A stretch of 64,000 nt of DNA from Bacteroides timonensis (GCF_000513195.1 NZ_CBVI010000063.1:24278-88277); one strand, 5' to 3'. Numbered from the stretch's first letter, positions 10,081-19,646 are shown. A program made the numbers and translations. Notes: generated by a model not told the origin, from the letters alone.

Positions 10081-10093
10081 AATAGAAAAAGCG

Positions 10094-10101
10094 TATTTTT
10101 G
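10094..10101 (+). promoter_or_regulatory. Bacteroides -7 motif upstream of the EamA gene
   Basis: TATTTTTG fits the TAnnTTTG consensus of the Bacteroides primary sigma factor. It lies 26 nt before the EamA start and just after the kinase stop. No clear TTTG -33 box is present. Confidence 0.4.
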
Positions 10102-10126
10102 CAGGATTTTTTTAGAAACAAACAAT

Positions 10127-11056
10127 ATGCAATACTTAGGTGAAATAATATCGTTGGTCGTAGCCTTCTCGTGGACTATCACCGCATTATGCTCGGAGGT
10201 AGCGAGTAAGAGATTGGGGGCTTTGCAACTAAATGTTTTCAGAATGTTGCTATCCATGCTATTATTGTCTGTTACACTATGGATATTTACCGGTAACCCG
10301 CTCCCCATGTATGCAGATGCGAAAACGTGGCTGTGGCTCATTCTATCCGGGGTGGTGGGTTATGTGTTGGGCGATTACTGCCTGTTTAATTCCTATATAC
10401 TGATAGGCTCCCGCTTCGGCCAGCTCTTTATGACGCTCGCCCCCATCGCTGCGGCCATTTCCAGTTGGTTCATTCTGGGTGAAAGACTTTCCTCTCAGGC
10501 GATAGCAGGAATGGTAGTCACCGTAACAGGTATCGGAATCTCTGTACTCAACAAAGGGGCTACCCACAAAGTCAGTTTGAAACTCCCCTTAAAAGGGGTG
10601 TTGTTTGGTATAGGTGCCGGTGTAGGGCAAGGTGTAGGACTGGTTTTGAGTAAGGTAGGCATGAATTATTATGCCAATTCCATCCCTGACGGTATGGATA
10701 GTGTTACCAACCTGCTCCCGTTTGCTTCTACTTTTATCCGCGCCATTGCCGGGTTGGTCGGATTTGTGGCGGTAATGGCCGTGAGAAAAGAATTCTATAC
10801 TATGAAGTTAGCTATGAAAGACCGAAAAGGTGTCAATACTGCCATTGGTGCTACGCTGACGGGACCTTTCATTGGAGTGTCTTTGTCACTGATGGCTGTA
10901 CAATATACCGAAGCAGGAATTGCTTCTACACTGATGGCATTGACTCCGATATTTATTCTTTGGCCGGCTTATGTACTGTTCAAACAACGGGTAACTGTTA
11001 AAGAAATCATTGGTGCTGTCATTAGTGTTGTCGGAGTTTCATTGTTTTTCTTATAA
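10127..11056 (+). CDS. EamA/DMT-superfamily transporter
   Basis: A 309-residue inner-membrane protein with about ten hydrophobic segments in two homologous halves, the layout of EamA permeases of the drug/metabolite transporter superfamily. The end of each half shows the family's 'LGE' and 'P.F.' features (SWFILGERLS, TLMALTPIFILWP). Substrates of this family are varied and cannot be predicted. The ATG at 10127 is chosen because translation from any earlier codon would run through the end of the preceding kinase, and because a -7 motif sits at 10094-10101. Separate from the kinases in function, though only 46 nt downstream. Confidence 0.85.
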   Translation: MQYLGEIISLVVAFSWTITALCSEVASKRLGALQLNVFRMLLSMLLLSVTLWIFTGNPLPMYADAKTWLWLILSGVVGYVLGDYCLFNSYILIGSRFGQLFMTLAPIAAAISSWFILGERLSSQAIAGMVVTVTGIGISVLNKGATHKVSLKLPLKGVLFGIGAGVGQGVGLVLSKVGMNYYANSIPDGMDSVTNLLPFASTFIRAIAGLVGFVAVMAVRKEFYTMKLAMKDRKGVNTAIGATLTGPFIGVSLSLMAVQYTEAGIASTLMALTPIFILWPAYVLFKQRVTVKEIIGAVISVVGVSLFFL

Positions 11057-11199
11057 TGTATGTTTTATGCCAGACCATAGTCCCCCCTACTCCATATTCA
11101 TGGATACGTTTTGTATCTGTCATTGTAAAATTAGCCCGACTCACTCTTATGCGTACTTTTTTTACCCCAATATGTACATTTCATGAAAATCTTATCGTT

Positions 11200-11207
11200 T
11201 ACCTTTG
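11200..11207 (+). promoter_or_regulatory. Candidate -7 promoter motif for the AraC-family gene
   Basis: TACCTTTG matches TAnnTTTG, 72 nt upstream of the start codon. A second match, TATCTTTG at 11259-11266, would leave almost no leader. Neither has a clear -33 box. Confidence 0.4.
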
Positions 11208-11279
11208 AAATGTACTTTTAATCAAGAAATTATTTTTAATAAAATGGAATAAAGGAAGTATCTTTGATTTAATATTAGT

Positions 11280-12194
11280 ATGAAGAGTATGACCTGTAAA
11301 AAAAATATTGTGGAGTTATGCACACGCAAGCAAGAAGATTGTATCTACTTTACTCCGTTTTCCCCTGTCGGCTTTGAAGACATATATCTTTCGGGACCTG
11401 GCTCCCAGTTTGTACATAATACAAACGATAATTATATGTTGTTTGTATTATCCGGGGAGATAAAAATGACATTCGGGCAGTTCCAAAATAAGATATTCAA
11501 AGAGGGTGATATGTTTTTTCTTCCCCGGAATATGAGTTTCTTGGGCACAGTGGTTACCTCGTCCCATGTAGCCTTATTAAAATATAATGGCATAAAGTTT
11601 GAATGTATGGAGGATCGGATACGCTTGCTCGTGAAGAAAAAAGCGGAAGGCAATTATTCGTGGGACAAGGTGGCTATTAAGCCTGAATTAAGGCAGTGTG
11701 TAGAAGAACTTATTCATTATAGAAAACATGGTTTATCCTGTAGTCATATCTATGTTGTGAAATCACAGGAAATATATCTGATTTTCAAACATTTTTATAC
11801 TGATGATGAACGTATACAAGTTTTCTACCCTTTCATCGGTCAAGACCCGAACTTCTCCGAATTGGTGATAAGCAATTATATGCATGCCAAGACAGCTGAG
11901 GAACTTGCTGCACGTTTGGGATATGGTATCAAAACGTTCCGTGAGTTATTTAAGGAGAACTTTGGAGAGACTCCATATAAATGGATGCAGGAGAAAATGG
12001 CTCAACAGCTCAAGGGGAGGTTGATGAAGAAGGAAATTCCGTTTAAACAGATTATGTTAGAGTTCAGGTTTAGTACCACTACCCATTTCATAACATTCTG
12101 TCGTAGACATTTTGGGGGAACTCCAACGGAGATACGTAATGGAAAAGTCGGTGACAAACAACCGTTAACGCCCAAGAACGAAAGAGAAATGTAA
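11280..12194 (+). CDS. AraC-family transcriptional regulator
   Basis: A 304-residue cytoplasmic protein. The N-terminal half resembles a cupin-like AraC sensor domain (VLSGEIKMTFGQFQNKIFKE, then GDMFFLPRN). The C-terminal region, about 205-295, holds two helix-turn-helix units: TAEELAARLGYGIKTFRELF, and the second reading FRFSTTTHFITFCRRHFGGT before PTEIR. It stands alone between an EamA transporter and a minus-strand regulator, and no target gene can be assigned. Start: the first ATG at 11280; another in-frame ATG follows at 11289. Confidence 0.87.
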   Translation: MKSMTCKKNIVELCTRKQEDCIYFTPFSPVGFEDIYLSGPGSQFVHNTNDNYMLFVLSGEIKMTFGQFQNKIFKEGDMFFLPRNMSFLGTVVTSSHVALLKYNGIKFECMEDRIRLLVKKKAEGNYSWDKVAIKPELRQCVEELIHYRKHGLSCSHIYVVKSQEIYLIFKHFYTDDERIQVFYPFIGQDPNFSELVISNYMHAKTAEELAARLGYGIKTFRELFKENFGETPYKWMQEKMAQQLKGRLMKKEIPFKQIMLEFRFSTTTHFITFCRRHFGGTPTEIRNGKVGDKQPLTPKNEREM

Positions 12195-12315
12195 TCAAAT
12201 TGGATATTTCCATAGACGGTATGTCTGAATATAAGAGGAATGGTTCGCAATAAGTACCTGTCCTACGACACATCAATAATGCAGAAATGGGATATTGAGA
12301 ACTTGATGATTATGT

Positions 12316-14277
12316 CTATGCATCTGCTAATGCCTTGATGAAGTCATCCAGCGAGTCATCCTTCTCCAGTCCCAGCTTCTGGCGCAGGCGATACCGGGCC
12401 ATGTTGACGCTGCGGTGGGCAATACCCATAATCTGTTCTATCTGGAAGGAATCCTGTCCCAATACTATCAGCATACAGAGCAATTCCTCCTTACGTCCGA
12501 TGTTCGGTGCTTTCGCCCTTAATACCGGAAGGAATGAAGGATAAAACTGTTCAAACCGTTGGCGGAACTTCGGTTCGCCTTTCTCGTGCAACAACTGCGG
12601 AGTGACGGCCTCCACTTCTTTACGCCCGTCCTTGTCTGCAAGCAATCCGGACAATTGCTGTTCCATGTCGTTTTTTTGCTCCTTGGCATTCTGCAAGTCA
12701 TCAAGGAGGGCAGACAGGCGCTGTTCCATGAGTTGCTGTTTCATCCGGTAAAGCCTTCTCTTATAGAAGAACATGATTACAAGCAATGTGATTGTACCTA
12801 TGAAGGCGAAAAGGTAAAGCCGGATGTGCAATCGGTTATTGTCCAACTCCATTTGAATCAGACGCAATTGTTGTTCTTTCTTCTCTGTCCTGAATTTCAC
12901 GATGGATTCGTACATTTTGGAATGGGCATCCTCATCGTGAATGAATTTGCATTCCTCCACCAAATCAAGGGTGTAGCGTTCCACATTGGGCATATCGTGT
13001 TTGCTTATGTAGTGCTTGAGCACAAGGTCGTAGTCTATTCCTATGCGGACGGGCGAATCGAAGCCGTGGAGCAGATGATACATGCTGTCGAGCATGGCTT
13101 CGGCTTTCTGTTCCCGGTGCTGTTTGAGATATCCGATGGTAAGTTGGTAACAGGCTTTCGCGCGGTTGGCAGGAGTCGCTTGTCCGGCTGCCCGTTGCAG
13201 CCTTTCCATCCCCAGTTGCAAGGAGTCACCCGTACAACGTTCTACCATCAAAGCCCCCATCAGGCAGTCCACATCCACCTGTCCACTGTTGTAAGGCAGA
13301 TTCCGGCAGCGGTCTTCCGCCTTTTGCCAGTAATAGACTGCCGAGTCGGGATGTTCCGTTTTCTGCATCACTCTGCCTTTCAGCAGGAGAGACTGGGCAG
13401 AAACCATCGGATTGTCTTCTCCCCGCTCCGCATTTTTCAGGATAGCCAGTGTAGCACAGCTATCTGCATAATCCGGGATATTCCAATAGAGATAAAGCTC
13501 CGTCAGCGAGTTGCAGGCATTGGCTTCCCCCAGCAAGTCCCCCTTCTTCCGGGCTTCGTCCACACTTTGCTGAAAGAGATCTATTGCCTCTTCCAATCTT
13601 CCGGTACGTTTGTACAGCGTGCCCAGCAACGAGGTCAGCCATTGTACTCCCGAGGCGTTTTCACAGAGTTCGGCCTGTGCCATTGCCTGTTTGCACCAGT
13701 CGATGACCTGTTCTTGCTTGCCCGGATTGCTGAAAAACACGGCGGCGGCATAAGCATAATCACGGAAAAGCCTTTCGGGTGTGGAACGGTAAAGCGGCAA
13801 ATCCAGTGCCTTTTCCATTATTTTCTCACTTTCGTCTATCCGGTCGGTACGTGAAAGCGAGTAGGCCAGCAACGAATAAAGGTCGCGTTTGCAATACTTG
13901 CGGACAAGTGCTGTAGAAGAGTCCTGCAAACTGCTGAAGTATTCCACGCAGGCTTCGGGGGCTCCCTTGCTTTGATAAGTGTTCATCAATTGCAGCATGG
14001 CCTCTGTCACGATGGGTTGCAGGCTGTCTTGAACGTTGTGTTGCTCTGAGTCGAATGTCAGGCAGGCTTTGAAGGCTTTGATAGCCTCGTCATACTGCCG
14101 GTCACGCTGCAAGGAACGGGCATGAGCATATTGTGCCTTGCAATGTTCCACTAAAGAATCGGCATGGGTAGTCTGTAAAGAGGAAGGTCGGACCTGCCTG
14201 TTACAAGAAGAGAGAATGCAAGCGGTGCCGAGTGGCAAACATAACAGAGCGAGGATGTATAGAATCTGCCTTATCAT
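12316..14277 (-). CDS. Membrane-tethered TPR protein with C-terminal helix-turn-helix domain
   Basis: 653 residues. The N-terminus is hydrophobic and carries a cysteine in ILSSCNRQ, so it is either a lipoprotein or a signal anchor. Residues about 40-450 are tetratricopeptide-like repeats (RTGRLEEAIDLFQQSVDEAR is typical). One membrane span lies at about 484-508, then a coiled coil (about 510-560) and a C-terminal LuxR-like HTH (about 600-645: GQDSFQIEQIMGIAHRSVNM, then ARYRLRQKLG). The layout is a periplasmic TPR sensor joined through the membrane to a DNA-binding domain, a one-component membrane regulator. Such proteins recur in Bacteroidetes; targets here are unknown. It faces away from the dipeptidase gene across a 446-bp spacer. 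Confidence 0.82.
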   Translation of the reverse strand: MIRQILYILALLCLPLGTACILSSCNRQVRPSSLQTTHADSLVEHCKAQYAHARSLQRDRQYDEAIKAFKACLTFDSEQHNVQDSLQPIVTEAMLQLMNTYQSKGAPEACVEYFSSLQDSSTALVRKYCKRDLYSLLAYSLSRTDRIDESEKIMEKALDLPLYRSTPERLFRDYAYAAAVFFSNPGKQEQVIDWCKQAMAQAELCENASGVQWLTSLLGTLYKRTGRLEEAIDLFQQSVDEARKKGDLLGEANACNSLTELYLYWNIPDYADSCATLAILKNAERGEDNPMVSAQSLLLKGRVMQKTEHPDSAVYYWQKAEDRCRNLPYNSGQVDVDCLMGALMVERCTGDSLQLGMERLQRAAGQATPANRAKACYQLTIGYLKQHREQKAEAMLDSMYHLLHGFDSPVRIGIDYDLVLKHYISKHDMPNVERYTLDLVEECKFIHDEDAHSKMYESIVKFRTEKKEQQLRLIQMELDNNRLHIRLYLFAFIGTITLLVIMFFYKRRLYRMKQQLMEQRLSALLDDLQNAKEQKNDMEQQLSGLLADKDGRKEVEAVTPQLLHEKGEPKFRQRFEQFYPSFLPVLRAKAPNIGRKEELLCMLIVLGQDSFQIEQIMGIAHRSVNMARYRLRQKLGLEKDDSLDDFIKALADA

Positions 14278-14723
14278 AATATTATCAAGATGTCTGATGT
14301 TAAATTATCTCCCCTTAAGAGTGCGGCGGCAAATTTAACTATTAAATTCCATGCAAAAAGGATCTGAGAATATTTTTAATGATTATCCGTAATTTTACTA
14401 TTAAATGATAATTTATCAGCCTGTGGTATTTATGCGGATAATCATTCTGCTTTTTCTAAATAAGTCCCCAATATATATCCTTTTAGACGGCTTTGCAGCA
14501 TGCGCGTTCAATTTATCCGCATCGGTTTTTGCAAAGGGAAAAGGCGGAAACAAGGAGAAAAGAAGGGACAAAATGAAATATCCCTTGTCTTTCTCCATTT
14601 GTAACTTTTTGATTTATAAGATGTATTGAAATGTAGATTGTTTTGTAGACAAGTCCTTTTTTGCGATGTCAGGAGCTATTCGTAGCTTTCGATCACAAAA
14701 CAAGCAATATCAAGAAAATATTT
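14278..14723. other. Divergent intergenic region, no gene recognised
   Basis: 446 bp between the minus-strand TPR/HTH gene and the plus-strand dipeptidase gene. It is AT-rich and must contain both promoters, but I find no clean TAnnTTTG motif. Short open frames here lack coding character. Confidence 0.5.
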
Positions 14724-15431
14724 ATGGAAATATCTCGGAAAGTCAGGTTCGCATTAGCGTCAGTTTTACTATGTTTGTCTTTCATCAGTTGCAGTTTCAA
14801 CTCCCCGGCAGCGGCAGAAAAAGAAACCGCCATTGAGTCGCGTATGAGGGAGATGGGATTGGTAGACATTGCAGAAGTCGATTCCGCCATAGCCGTACAC
14901 TTGGTTTATGCCACTCCTTATAACTTCATGGGATGCCGGTTATATAACGGGCTGAACAAGGCTTTCATGCTGCCCGAACTGGCAAAGAAACTCTCGCATG
15001 CACGTAAATTATTGAAGTCCATCCGCCCGGACCTGAACTTCATCGTATATGATGCCGCACGTCCCCTCAGCATTCAGCACGATATGTGGAACATGGTGAA
15101 AGACACCGATATGCGTGACTTCGTGGCCGACCCTACCGTGGGACAGGGAATGCACAACTACGGAGCTGCGGTGGACCTTACGCTGATGGACTGCACGGGG
15201 CATCCGCTACCGATGGGGTCGGAGTATGACTATTTCGGCGATGAAGCCCGTACCAATATCGAACAGCAGCTTCTGGAAGAGGGGCGCATCACGAAACGAG
15301 AGTTGGAGAACCGCTTGTTACTGCGCCGGGTCATGACGGAGGTCGGACTGTTGGTTTTCGAATCGGAATGGTGGCATTTCAACCTGATGACACCCGAAGA
15401 GGCACGCCAAAAGCTGAAACCGGTGGAATGA
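14724..15431 (+). CDS. D-Ala-D-Ala dipeptidase-like lipoprotein (peptidase M15D, VanX/DdpX type)
   Basis: 235 residues. A lipoprotein signal (LLCLSFISC) precedes an M15 zinc peptidase domain. The VanX-type pattern is visible: VYDAARPLSIQ, the zinc ligands His and Asp in MHNYGAAVDLTL, and the Glu and third His ligand in ESEWWHFNL. These enzymes hydrolyse D-Ala-D-Ala or related dipeptides in peptidoglycan turnover; outside resistance clusters this is not evidence of vancomycin resistance. The ATG at 14724 is used because the upstream extension lacks a signal peptide and coding character. The outer-membrane barrel gene follows 65 nt later. Confidence 0.85.
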   Translation: MEISRKVRFALASVLLCLSFISCSFNSPAAAEKETAIESRMREMGLVDIAEVDSAIAVHLVYATPYNFMGCRLYNGLNKAFMLPELAKKLSHARKLLKSIRPDLNFIVYDAARPLSIQHDMWNMVKDTDMRDFVADPTVGQGMHNYGAAVDLTLMDCTGHPLPMGSEYDYFGDEARTNIEQQLLEEGRITKRELENRLLLRRVMTEVGLLVFESEWWHFNLMTPEEARQKLKPVE

Positions 15432-15496
15432 CAGATACTGATAAAAACAGGAGTAAGATTCTCTAATATTCATTATAACTAAAAACAATTCAAAAC

Positions 15497-16144
15497 ATGA
15501 AGACAATCAAATCGTTAATGGTTGCAGCGTTGATAACGCTTGGAACCGCCGGTGCGTTTGCACAAAGTTCGGATATGTTCACTTACGGTGTGAACAATGT
15601 GTATGTACAATACAATGATGTAAAGCTTAAAGGCAATATCGACTCCTCTTTAGGCGGGTTCTCCGTAGGCTACAACCGTATGTTCGGCCTCACCGAAAAA
15701 GCTCCCCTCTATGTGGAAGTAGGCGGTGCATTCGAGTATGCAAACGTGGAAGAAACCCTCGAAGTAGCAGGTGTAAAACTGGGTGATACGGAAATGAACC
15801 TCTACACCTTCAAGGTGCCTTTGAGCATCGGATACCAGTTTGCCATCGGCCAGTCAGGATTTTCCGTGGCTCCGTATGCAGGATTCGACTTGCTCTACCA
15901 CTTCAAGGGAGAGATAAAAGACAATCAGAGCGGCGAGACACTGGACATCTTCAAGGATTCGGATGATAGCAACATCGATGACAGCAACCGCTTTCAGGCA
16001 GGCTGGCATGCGGGTATCAACCTTGCCTACAAGCATGTTTTTGCAGGCGTAACCTACGGAGAAACCTTCAATGGAATGACGAAGATAGAAGGCAGCAAGT
16101 CCAAACTTGGCACCACTTCCGTTTCCATCGGTTACAGATTCTAA
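15497..16144 (+). CDS. Outer-membrane beta-barrel protein (porin-like)
   Basis: 215 residues with a cleavable signal peptide (AGAFAQ, about residue 22) followed by alternating-hydrophobicity strands and a C-terminal Phe (SIGYRF), the normal ending of outer-membrane barrels. The length fits an eight-stranded OmpW/OmpX-like barrel. Long turns rich in Asp and Asn (DSDDSNIDDSNR) would face outward. No substrate can be inferred. The terminator at 16259-16290 lies downstream. Confidence 0.75.
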   Translation: MKTIKSLMVAALITLGTAGAFAQSSDMFTYGVNNVYVQYNDVKLKGNIDSSLGGFSVGYNRMFGLTEKAPLYVEVGGAFEYANVEETLEVAGVKLGDTEMNLYTFKVPLSIGYQFAIGQSGFSVAPYAGFDLLYHFKGEIKDNQSGETLDIFKDSDDSNIDDSNRFQAGWHAGINLAYKHVFAGVTYGETFNGMTKIEGSKSKLGTTSVSIGYRF

Positions 16145-16258
16145 AAAAAAGAACAAATATCTCAAAAACATTATGCTGGTGGCGATAGCCGTATTGGGTA
16201 TGACCACATTGTTCTTTAATGCAATGATTTCCGGCTTTTTACCCGAACCTCTGCCCAG

Positions 16259-16290
16259 AGAGGGATGGACTGTTAAAGTCCGTCCCTTTC
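16259..16290 (+). terminator. Intrinsic terminator after the outer-membrane barrel gene
   Basis: AGGGATGGAC (16261-16270) pairs with GTCCGTCCCT (16278-16287) around a 7-nt loop, followed by TTT. Its core resembles the hairpins at 25297 and 25504. Confidence 0.65.
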
Positions 16291-16506
16291 CTATTCCTGC
16301 CAATTGAGATAGATGTTTCAATTATTTGAATATAGAAATGTTCAGCCGGCTTCTTTCTTTTTTAATATTTGCAATCCTTGCCTTAATACATATATTTTTT
16401 GCCCGAATGTGAATATTCTATCCGCTATTGATTCCCTACCTTCGTACACTAAAAATAATATACCTCAAGGCTGGCTTGCAGGCGTATACACATTTATCAC
16501 ACGAAT

Positions 16507-19077
16507 ATGAAGAAAATAGGAATATTATTCCTTCTGTTTCTTTGGATAGTTCTGCCTATGCAGGCTGTTTTGAAGGAGAAGGATCTTGCTCGCACCCTGG
16601 GAGTGCTGAAAGCAGAGTTGGAACGTACCTATGAAGAACAAAAGGTAAATATTCTGCGGTACGAGCAGATGAATCAGGCACAGCACGCCCAGTTGATACA
16701 ATTCATGCAGCGGAGCGACCAGATAGCGCTTATGCTCTACTCGCAGAAGACGGACTTCACCTTCGACCTCGCTTATGCTTGTCAGGAAGCCACAGAACAA
16801 TACAAGACACTTCGCGCCACTAATCTGCCTTACGATAAAATTAAAAGCCGCATTATGGAAGAGGTGGCACGTTACAACGGATTGATAAAATCGTTGGAAG
16901 AACTGCCTCCTGCCGTTGGCAAGAAAGAACAACCTCCCCACCCTGCCCATGCGGTAGATAGTCTGTTGCTTGCCATTCCCGATAGTTTGCGTCGGCAGGC
17001 TCAGGCGCAGAAAGAAGATGTACATCCTTTCCTGCTGGATGACCAGCAGAAGGCTGACCGCGAATTGTGCCTCACGTATGCCCGGACCATCCGCGACAAT
17101 CTTATACATTTGCAAAATGCTATTCTGAAGGACAGTGAACATTACAACCAGGTATCCCAGAAATTGAAGGAACTGAACGATTACGCCATGACACGTTACG
17201 AAGCTCTGCAACAAAATATCTTTGTAAACGGTGGCAACAACTATATCACTATGATTCGTAAAATCCGCACCAACTATCTGCTGGCAAAGAAGGATGTAAG
17301 CGACAAATATCTGCCTCTGAAGTCCGGAGCTTCGGGAGCTTCCGAATGGCGCGGGCCGATTGTGTTCAGTGTCTCCATCTTCACCCTGTTCTATATCTTC
17401 ATCGCCACCTTGCTGAGCAACATCATCCTGCGTTGGCTATTACCCAAACGACTGCGCTCCTCAGAGGCATTCAAGGCTAAACGTCCTTTGCTGATGCTGA
17501 CAGTCGGCGTAGCTATCTTTGCAATATCTGTTATGATAGCAAAGGTTTCCGTGAAGCAGAATTTCGTCTTGATGGCTTGCGGACTGCTGATAAATTTCGC
17601 GTGGTTGCTGGCGGCTATCCTGCTTTCACTGCTGGTCCGTCTGAAAGGGCGGCAACTCAAAGGCGGGTTGAGGGTTTATGCCCCTTTCCTATGGATGGCA
17701 TTTTTGGTGATTGCCTTCCGTATCATACTGATACCTAATAATGTGGTCAATCTGATTTATCCTCCGGTACTGTTGATGTTCACTTTGTGGCAATATATAG
17801 TGCTGAAGCGACGCAAGACACAGCTGCCCAACAGCGATATGGTTTACTCCGGCGTTTCATTGGCTGTGATGATTGCCGCCAGTGTGGTATCGTGGTGCGG
17901 TTACGTATTGTTGGCCGTCCAGATTATGATCTGGTGGATATTCCAGTTGGCAGCCATACAGACCATTACTTGTTGTTACGATTTGATGAAGATGTTCGAA
18001 GCGCATTACATGGTAAAGCAAATACTCGCCGTTCATGGCACGGCCGCCCGGAGCAAAGGGAGGCTGTATTGGCAAAACTCACTGCATGGAGGTGAATTCA
18101 TCCATAAGACATGGCTCTATGATTTCATCAACCGGGCAATGATGCCCATACTCGCCGTTCTTTCCGTCCTGGCAAGCATCTATTGGGCTGCCGGCGTATT
18201 CGATATGACAGCCGTCTGCCGCGAAATTTTCTTCTATAATTTCGTCGATCAGAAAGGTGTCATTCAGCTTTCTCTCTTCAAGATCAGTTTGGTTACCGCT
18301 TGCTGGTTCTTTTTCCGGTATCTGAATTATGCGGCCGGAGCCTTCTACAAATTCTATAAGCGTAAGCAGACCAGAGAACAAAATTACAATCTGACGTTGG
18401 CACGTAATGTAATCGCCATTTCTGTGTGGGGAATTTATTTTATCTTCGCATTGGTATTGCTGCAAGTCCCCAAGAGCGGCATCTCATTGGTAACGGCAGG
18501 CCTGGCAACGGGTCTTGGTTTCGCCATGAAAGACTTGCTGGAGAACTTCTTCTATGGCATCTCACTGATGACCGGACGTGTCCGCGTAGGCGACTACATC
18601 GAATGTGACGGCATCTTGGGCAAAGTGGAGAGCATCACTTACCAAAGTACGCAAGTCGTTACCTGGGACGGCAGCATCATTGCCTTCCTGAATACTTCGC
18701 TTTTCAACAAGAATTTCAAGAATCTCACCCGTAATCATAGCTACGAGCTGGTAAAGGTACCGATTGGCGTGGCTTATGGAACTAAGGTAGAAGAAGTTCG
18801 TCGCTTGCTCATAGCTGCCATCGAACCGCTGACGGGTGTCAATGCAGAGGGAAAGCAGATTGTCAGTACCCGGCAAGGCGTCAAGGTAGTAATCAGTGAT
18901 TTTGGAGACAATAGTGTTAATTTACTGATAACTTTCTGGGTATTGGTGGAAGAGAAAGTTGGTTTTGTCAGCCGTGTAAATGAGGTGATTTACAATACAC
19001 TGAATGAGAATCATATTGAAATACCGTTCCCACAACAGGACATCTATATCCGGAAAGTGACAGAAACACCCCGGTAA
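16507..19077 (+). CDS. Large MscS-family mechanosensitive channel
   Basis: 856 residues, much larger than minimal MscS (about 290). A signal peptide (1-20) and a periplasmic coiled-coil region to about residue 270 precede some ten membrane spans. The conserved pore helix and beta domain follow: TAGLATGLGFAMKDLLENFF, then VGDYIECDGILGKVESI from about residue 694, and NTSLFNKNFKNLTRN. The C-terminal domain matches MscS. This layout resembles MscK/YbiO-type channels that release solutes on hypo-osmotic shock. A hypothetical gene starts 31 nt downstream and may be co-transcribed. Confidence 0.88.
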   Translation: MKKIGILFLLFLWIVLPMQAVLKEKDLARTLGVLKAELERTYEEQKVNILRYEQMNQAQHAQLIQFMQRSDQIALMLYSQKTDFTFDLAYACQEATEQYKTLRATNLPYDKIKSRIMEEVARYNGLIKSLEELPPAVGKKEQPPHPAHAVDSLLLAIPDSLRRQAQAQKEDVHPFLLDDQQKADRELCLTYARTIRDNLIHLQNAILKDSEHYNQVSQKLKELNDYAMTRYEALQQNIFVNGGNNYITMIRKIRTNYLLAKKDVSDKYLPLKSGASGASEWRGPIVFSVSIFTLFYIFIATLLSNIILRWLLPKRLRSSEAFKAKRPLLMLTVGVAIFAISVMIAKVSVKQNFVLMACGLLINFAWLLAAILLSLLVRLKGRQLKGGLRVYAPFLWMAFLVIAFRIILIPNNVVNLIYPPVLLMFTLWQYIVLKRRKTQLPNSDMVYSGVSLAVMIAASVVSWCGYVLLAVQIMIWWIFQLAAIQTITCCYDLMKMFEAHYMVKQILAVHGTAARSKGRLYWQNSLHGGEFIHKTWLYDFINRAMMPILAVLSVLASIYWAAGVFDMTAVCREIFFYNFVDQKGVIQLSLFKISLVTACWFFFRYLNYAAGAFYKFYKRKQTREQNYNLTLARNVIAISVWGIYFIFALVLLQVPKSGISLVTAGLATGLGFAMKDLLENFFYGISLMTGRVRVGDYIECDGILGKVESITYQSTQVVTWDGSIIAFLNTSLFNKNFKNLTRNHSYELVKVPIGVAYGTKVEEVRRLLIAAIEPLTGVNAEGKQIVSTRQGVKVVISDFGDNSVNLLITFWVLVEEKVGFVSRVNEVIYNTLNENHIEIPFPQQDIYIRKVTETPR

Positions 19078-19108
19078 TGGATTGCAATAGCAAATAAATC
19101 AAGCCTAA

Positions 19109-19522
19109 ATGATAAAAATGCCACCCAAGAAAACAGATTTCGGTTATCTGCGTAACCTGAACCGTCTTAGGCCCGAGATGCACCTTGCTTTGCATATGGC
19201 TGTACTTACCATTATTGATAAATATGGGACAGGAGTACTGCATCTGGAACCTCATATCGATATTTACCTGCTTGATATTGAGACAGAACGGATTGAGTTG
19301 CAGAACAGCGCCCCCGGAAAAATGGCGAAATATCGGACAGCCCGTTATTCCACAGACAGACAGTTCAGGTGCATGATACATGTTGTTTATATGTTCAATG
19401 CCTGTATGCCTTCTGAAGAATCGGATGCATTTATCATCGAACTCAAGGAATTCTTAAAAGAGCGGTTGAATATACGCTGCCGATACCGGAAATGCAAGAA
19501 ACCCATAGAAGAAAAGAAATAA
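19109..19522 (+). CDS. Hypothetical protein, 137 residues
   Basis: A soluble basic protein with no family I recognise. It starts MIKMPPKKTDFGYLRNLNRL (a second ATG at 19118 is possible), has a middle segment rich in beta-type residues, and ends in a basic tail with a CRYRKCKK motif. It follows the MscS-type channel by 31 nt on the same strand, which suggests co-transcription but not function. Confidence 0.6.
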   Translation: MIKMPPKKTDFGYLRNLNRLRPEMHLALHMAVLTIIDKYGTGVLHLEPHIDIYLLDIETERIELQNSAPGKMAKYRTARYSTDRQFRCMIHVVYMFNACMPSEESDAFIIELKEFLKERLNIRCRYRKCKKPIEEKK

Positions 19523-19554
19523 TAAAATAGTACAAACCGCCTCTCCCTCAAAAA

Positions 19555-19646
19555 GGCAGCTACCAAGTCGATGTCAAGGTAGCTACCTCGACCACCACTT
19601 GGTAGCTACCTCGACACCCTAAAGGTAGCTACCTCGGCAAGGCCAA
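19555..19646. repeat. Four tandem 23-bp repeats with palindromic core GGTAGCTACC
   Basis: Units start at 19555, 19578, 19601 and 19624, exactly 23 bp apart. Units 2-4 begin GGTAGCTACCTCG; unit 1 begins GGCAGCTACCAAG. The first ten bases are a perfect inverted repeat in units 2-4, and the other half of each unit varies. The array lies between the stops of two convergent genes. Regular spacing with a conserved palindrome looks like a protein-binding array; neither flanking gene is an obvious binder. Confidence 0.8.

Noticed and set aside
12559..13854. 431-codon plus-strand open frame opposite the TPR/HTH gene
   Set aside because: Antisense shadow of a clearly coding minus-strand gene; no family features and no suitable start context.
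14405..14629. 74-codon plus-strand frame between the TPR/HTH gene and the dipeptidase gene
   Set aside because: Low-complexity AT-rich frame without coding character or homology I recognise.
16173..16307. Possible 44-codon hydrophobic ORF (MLVAIAVLGMTTLFF...) after the barrel gene
   Set aside because: Its last third is the terminator hairpin at 16259-16290; no upstream signal supports translation.
19555..19646. CRISPR array
   Set aside because: Repeat-to-repeat period is only 23 bp with a 10-13 bp conserved part and no room for spacers; no cas genes nearby.
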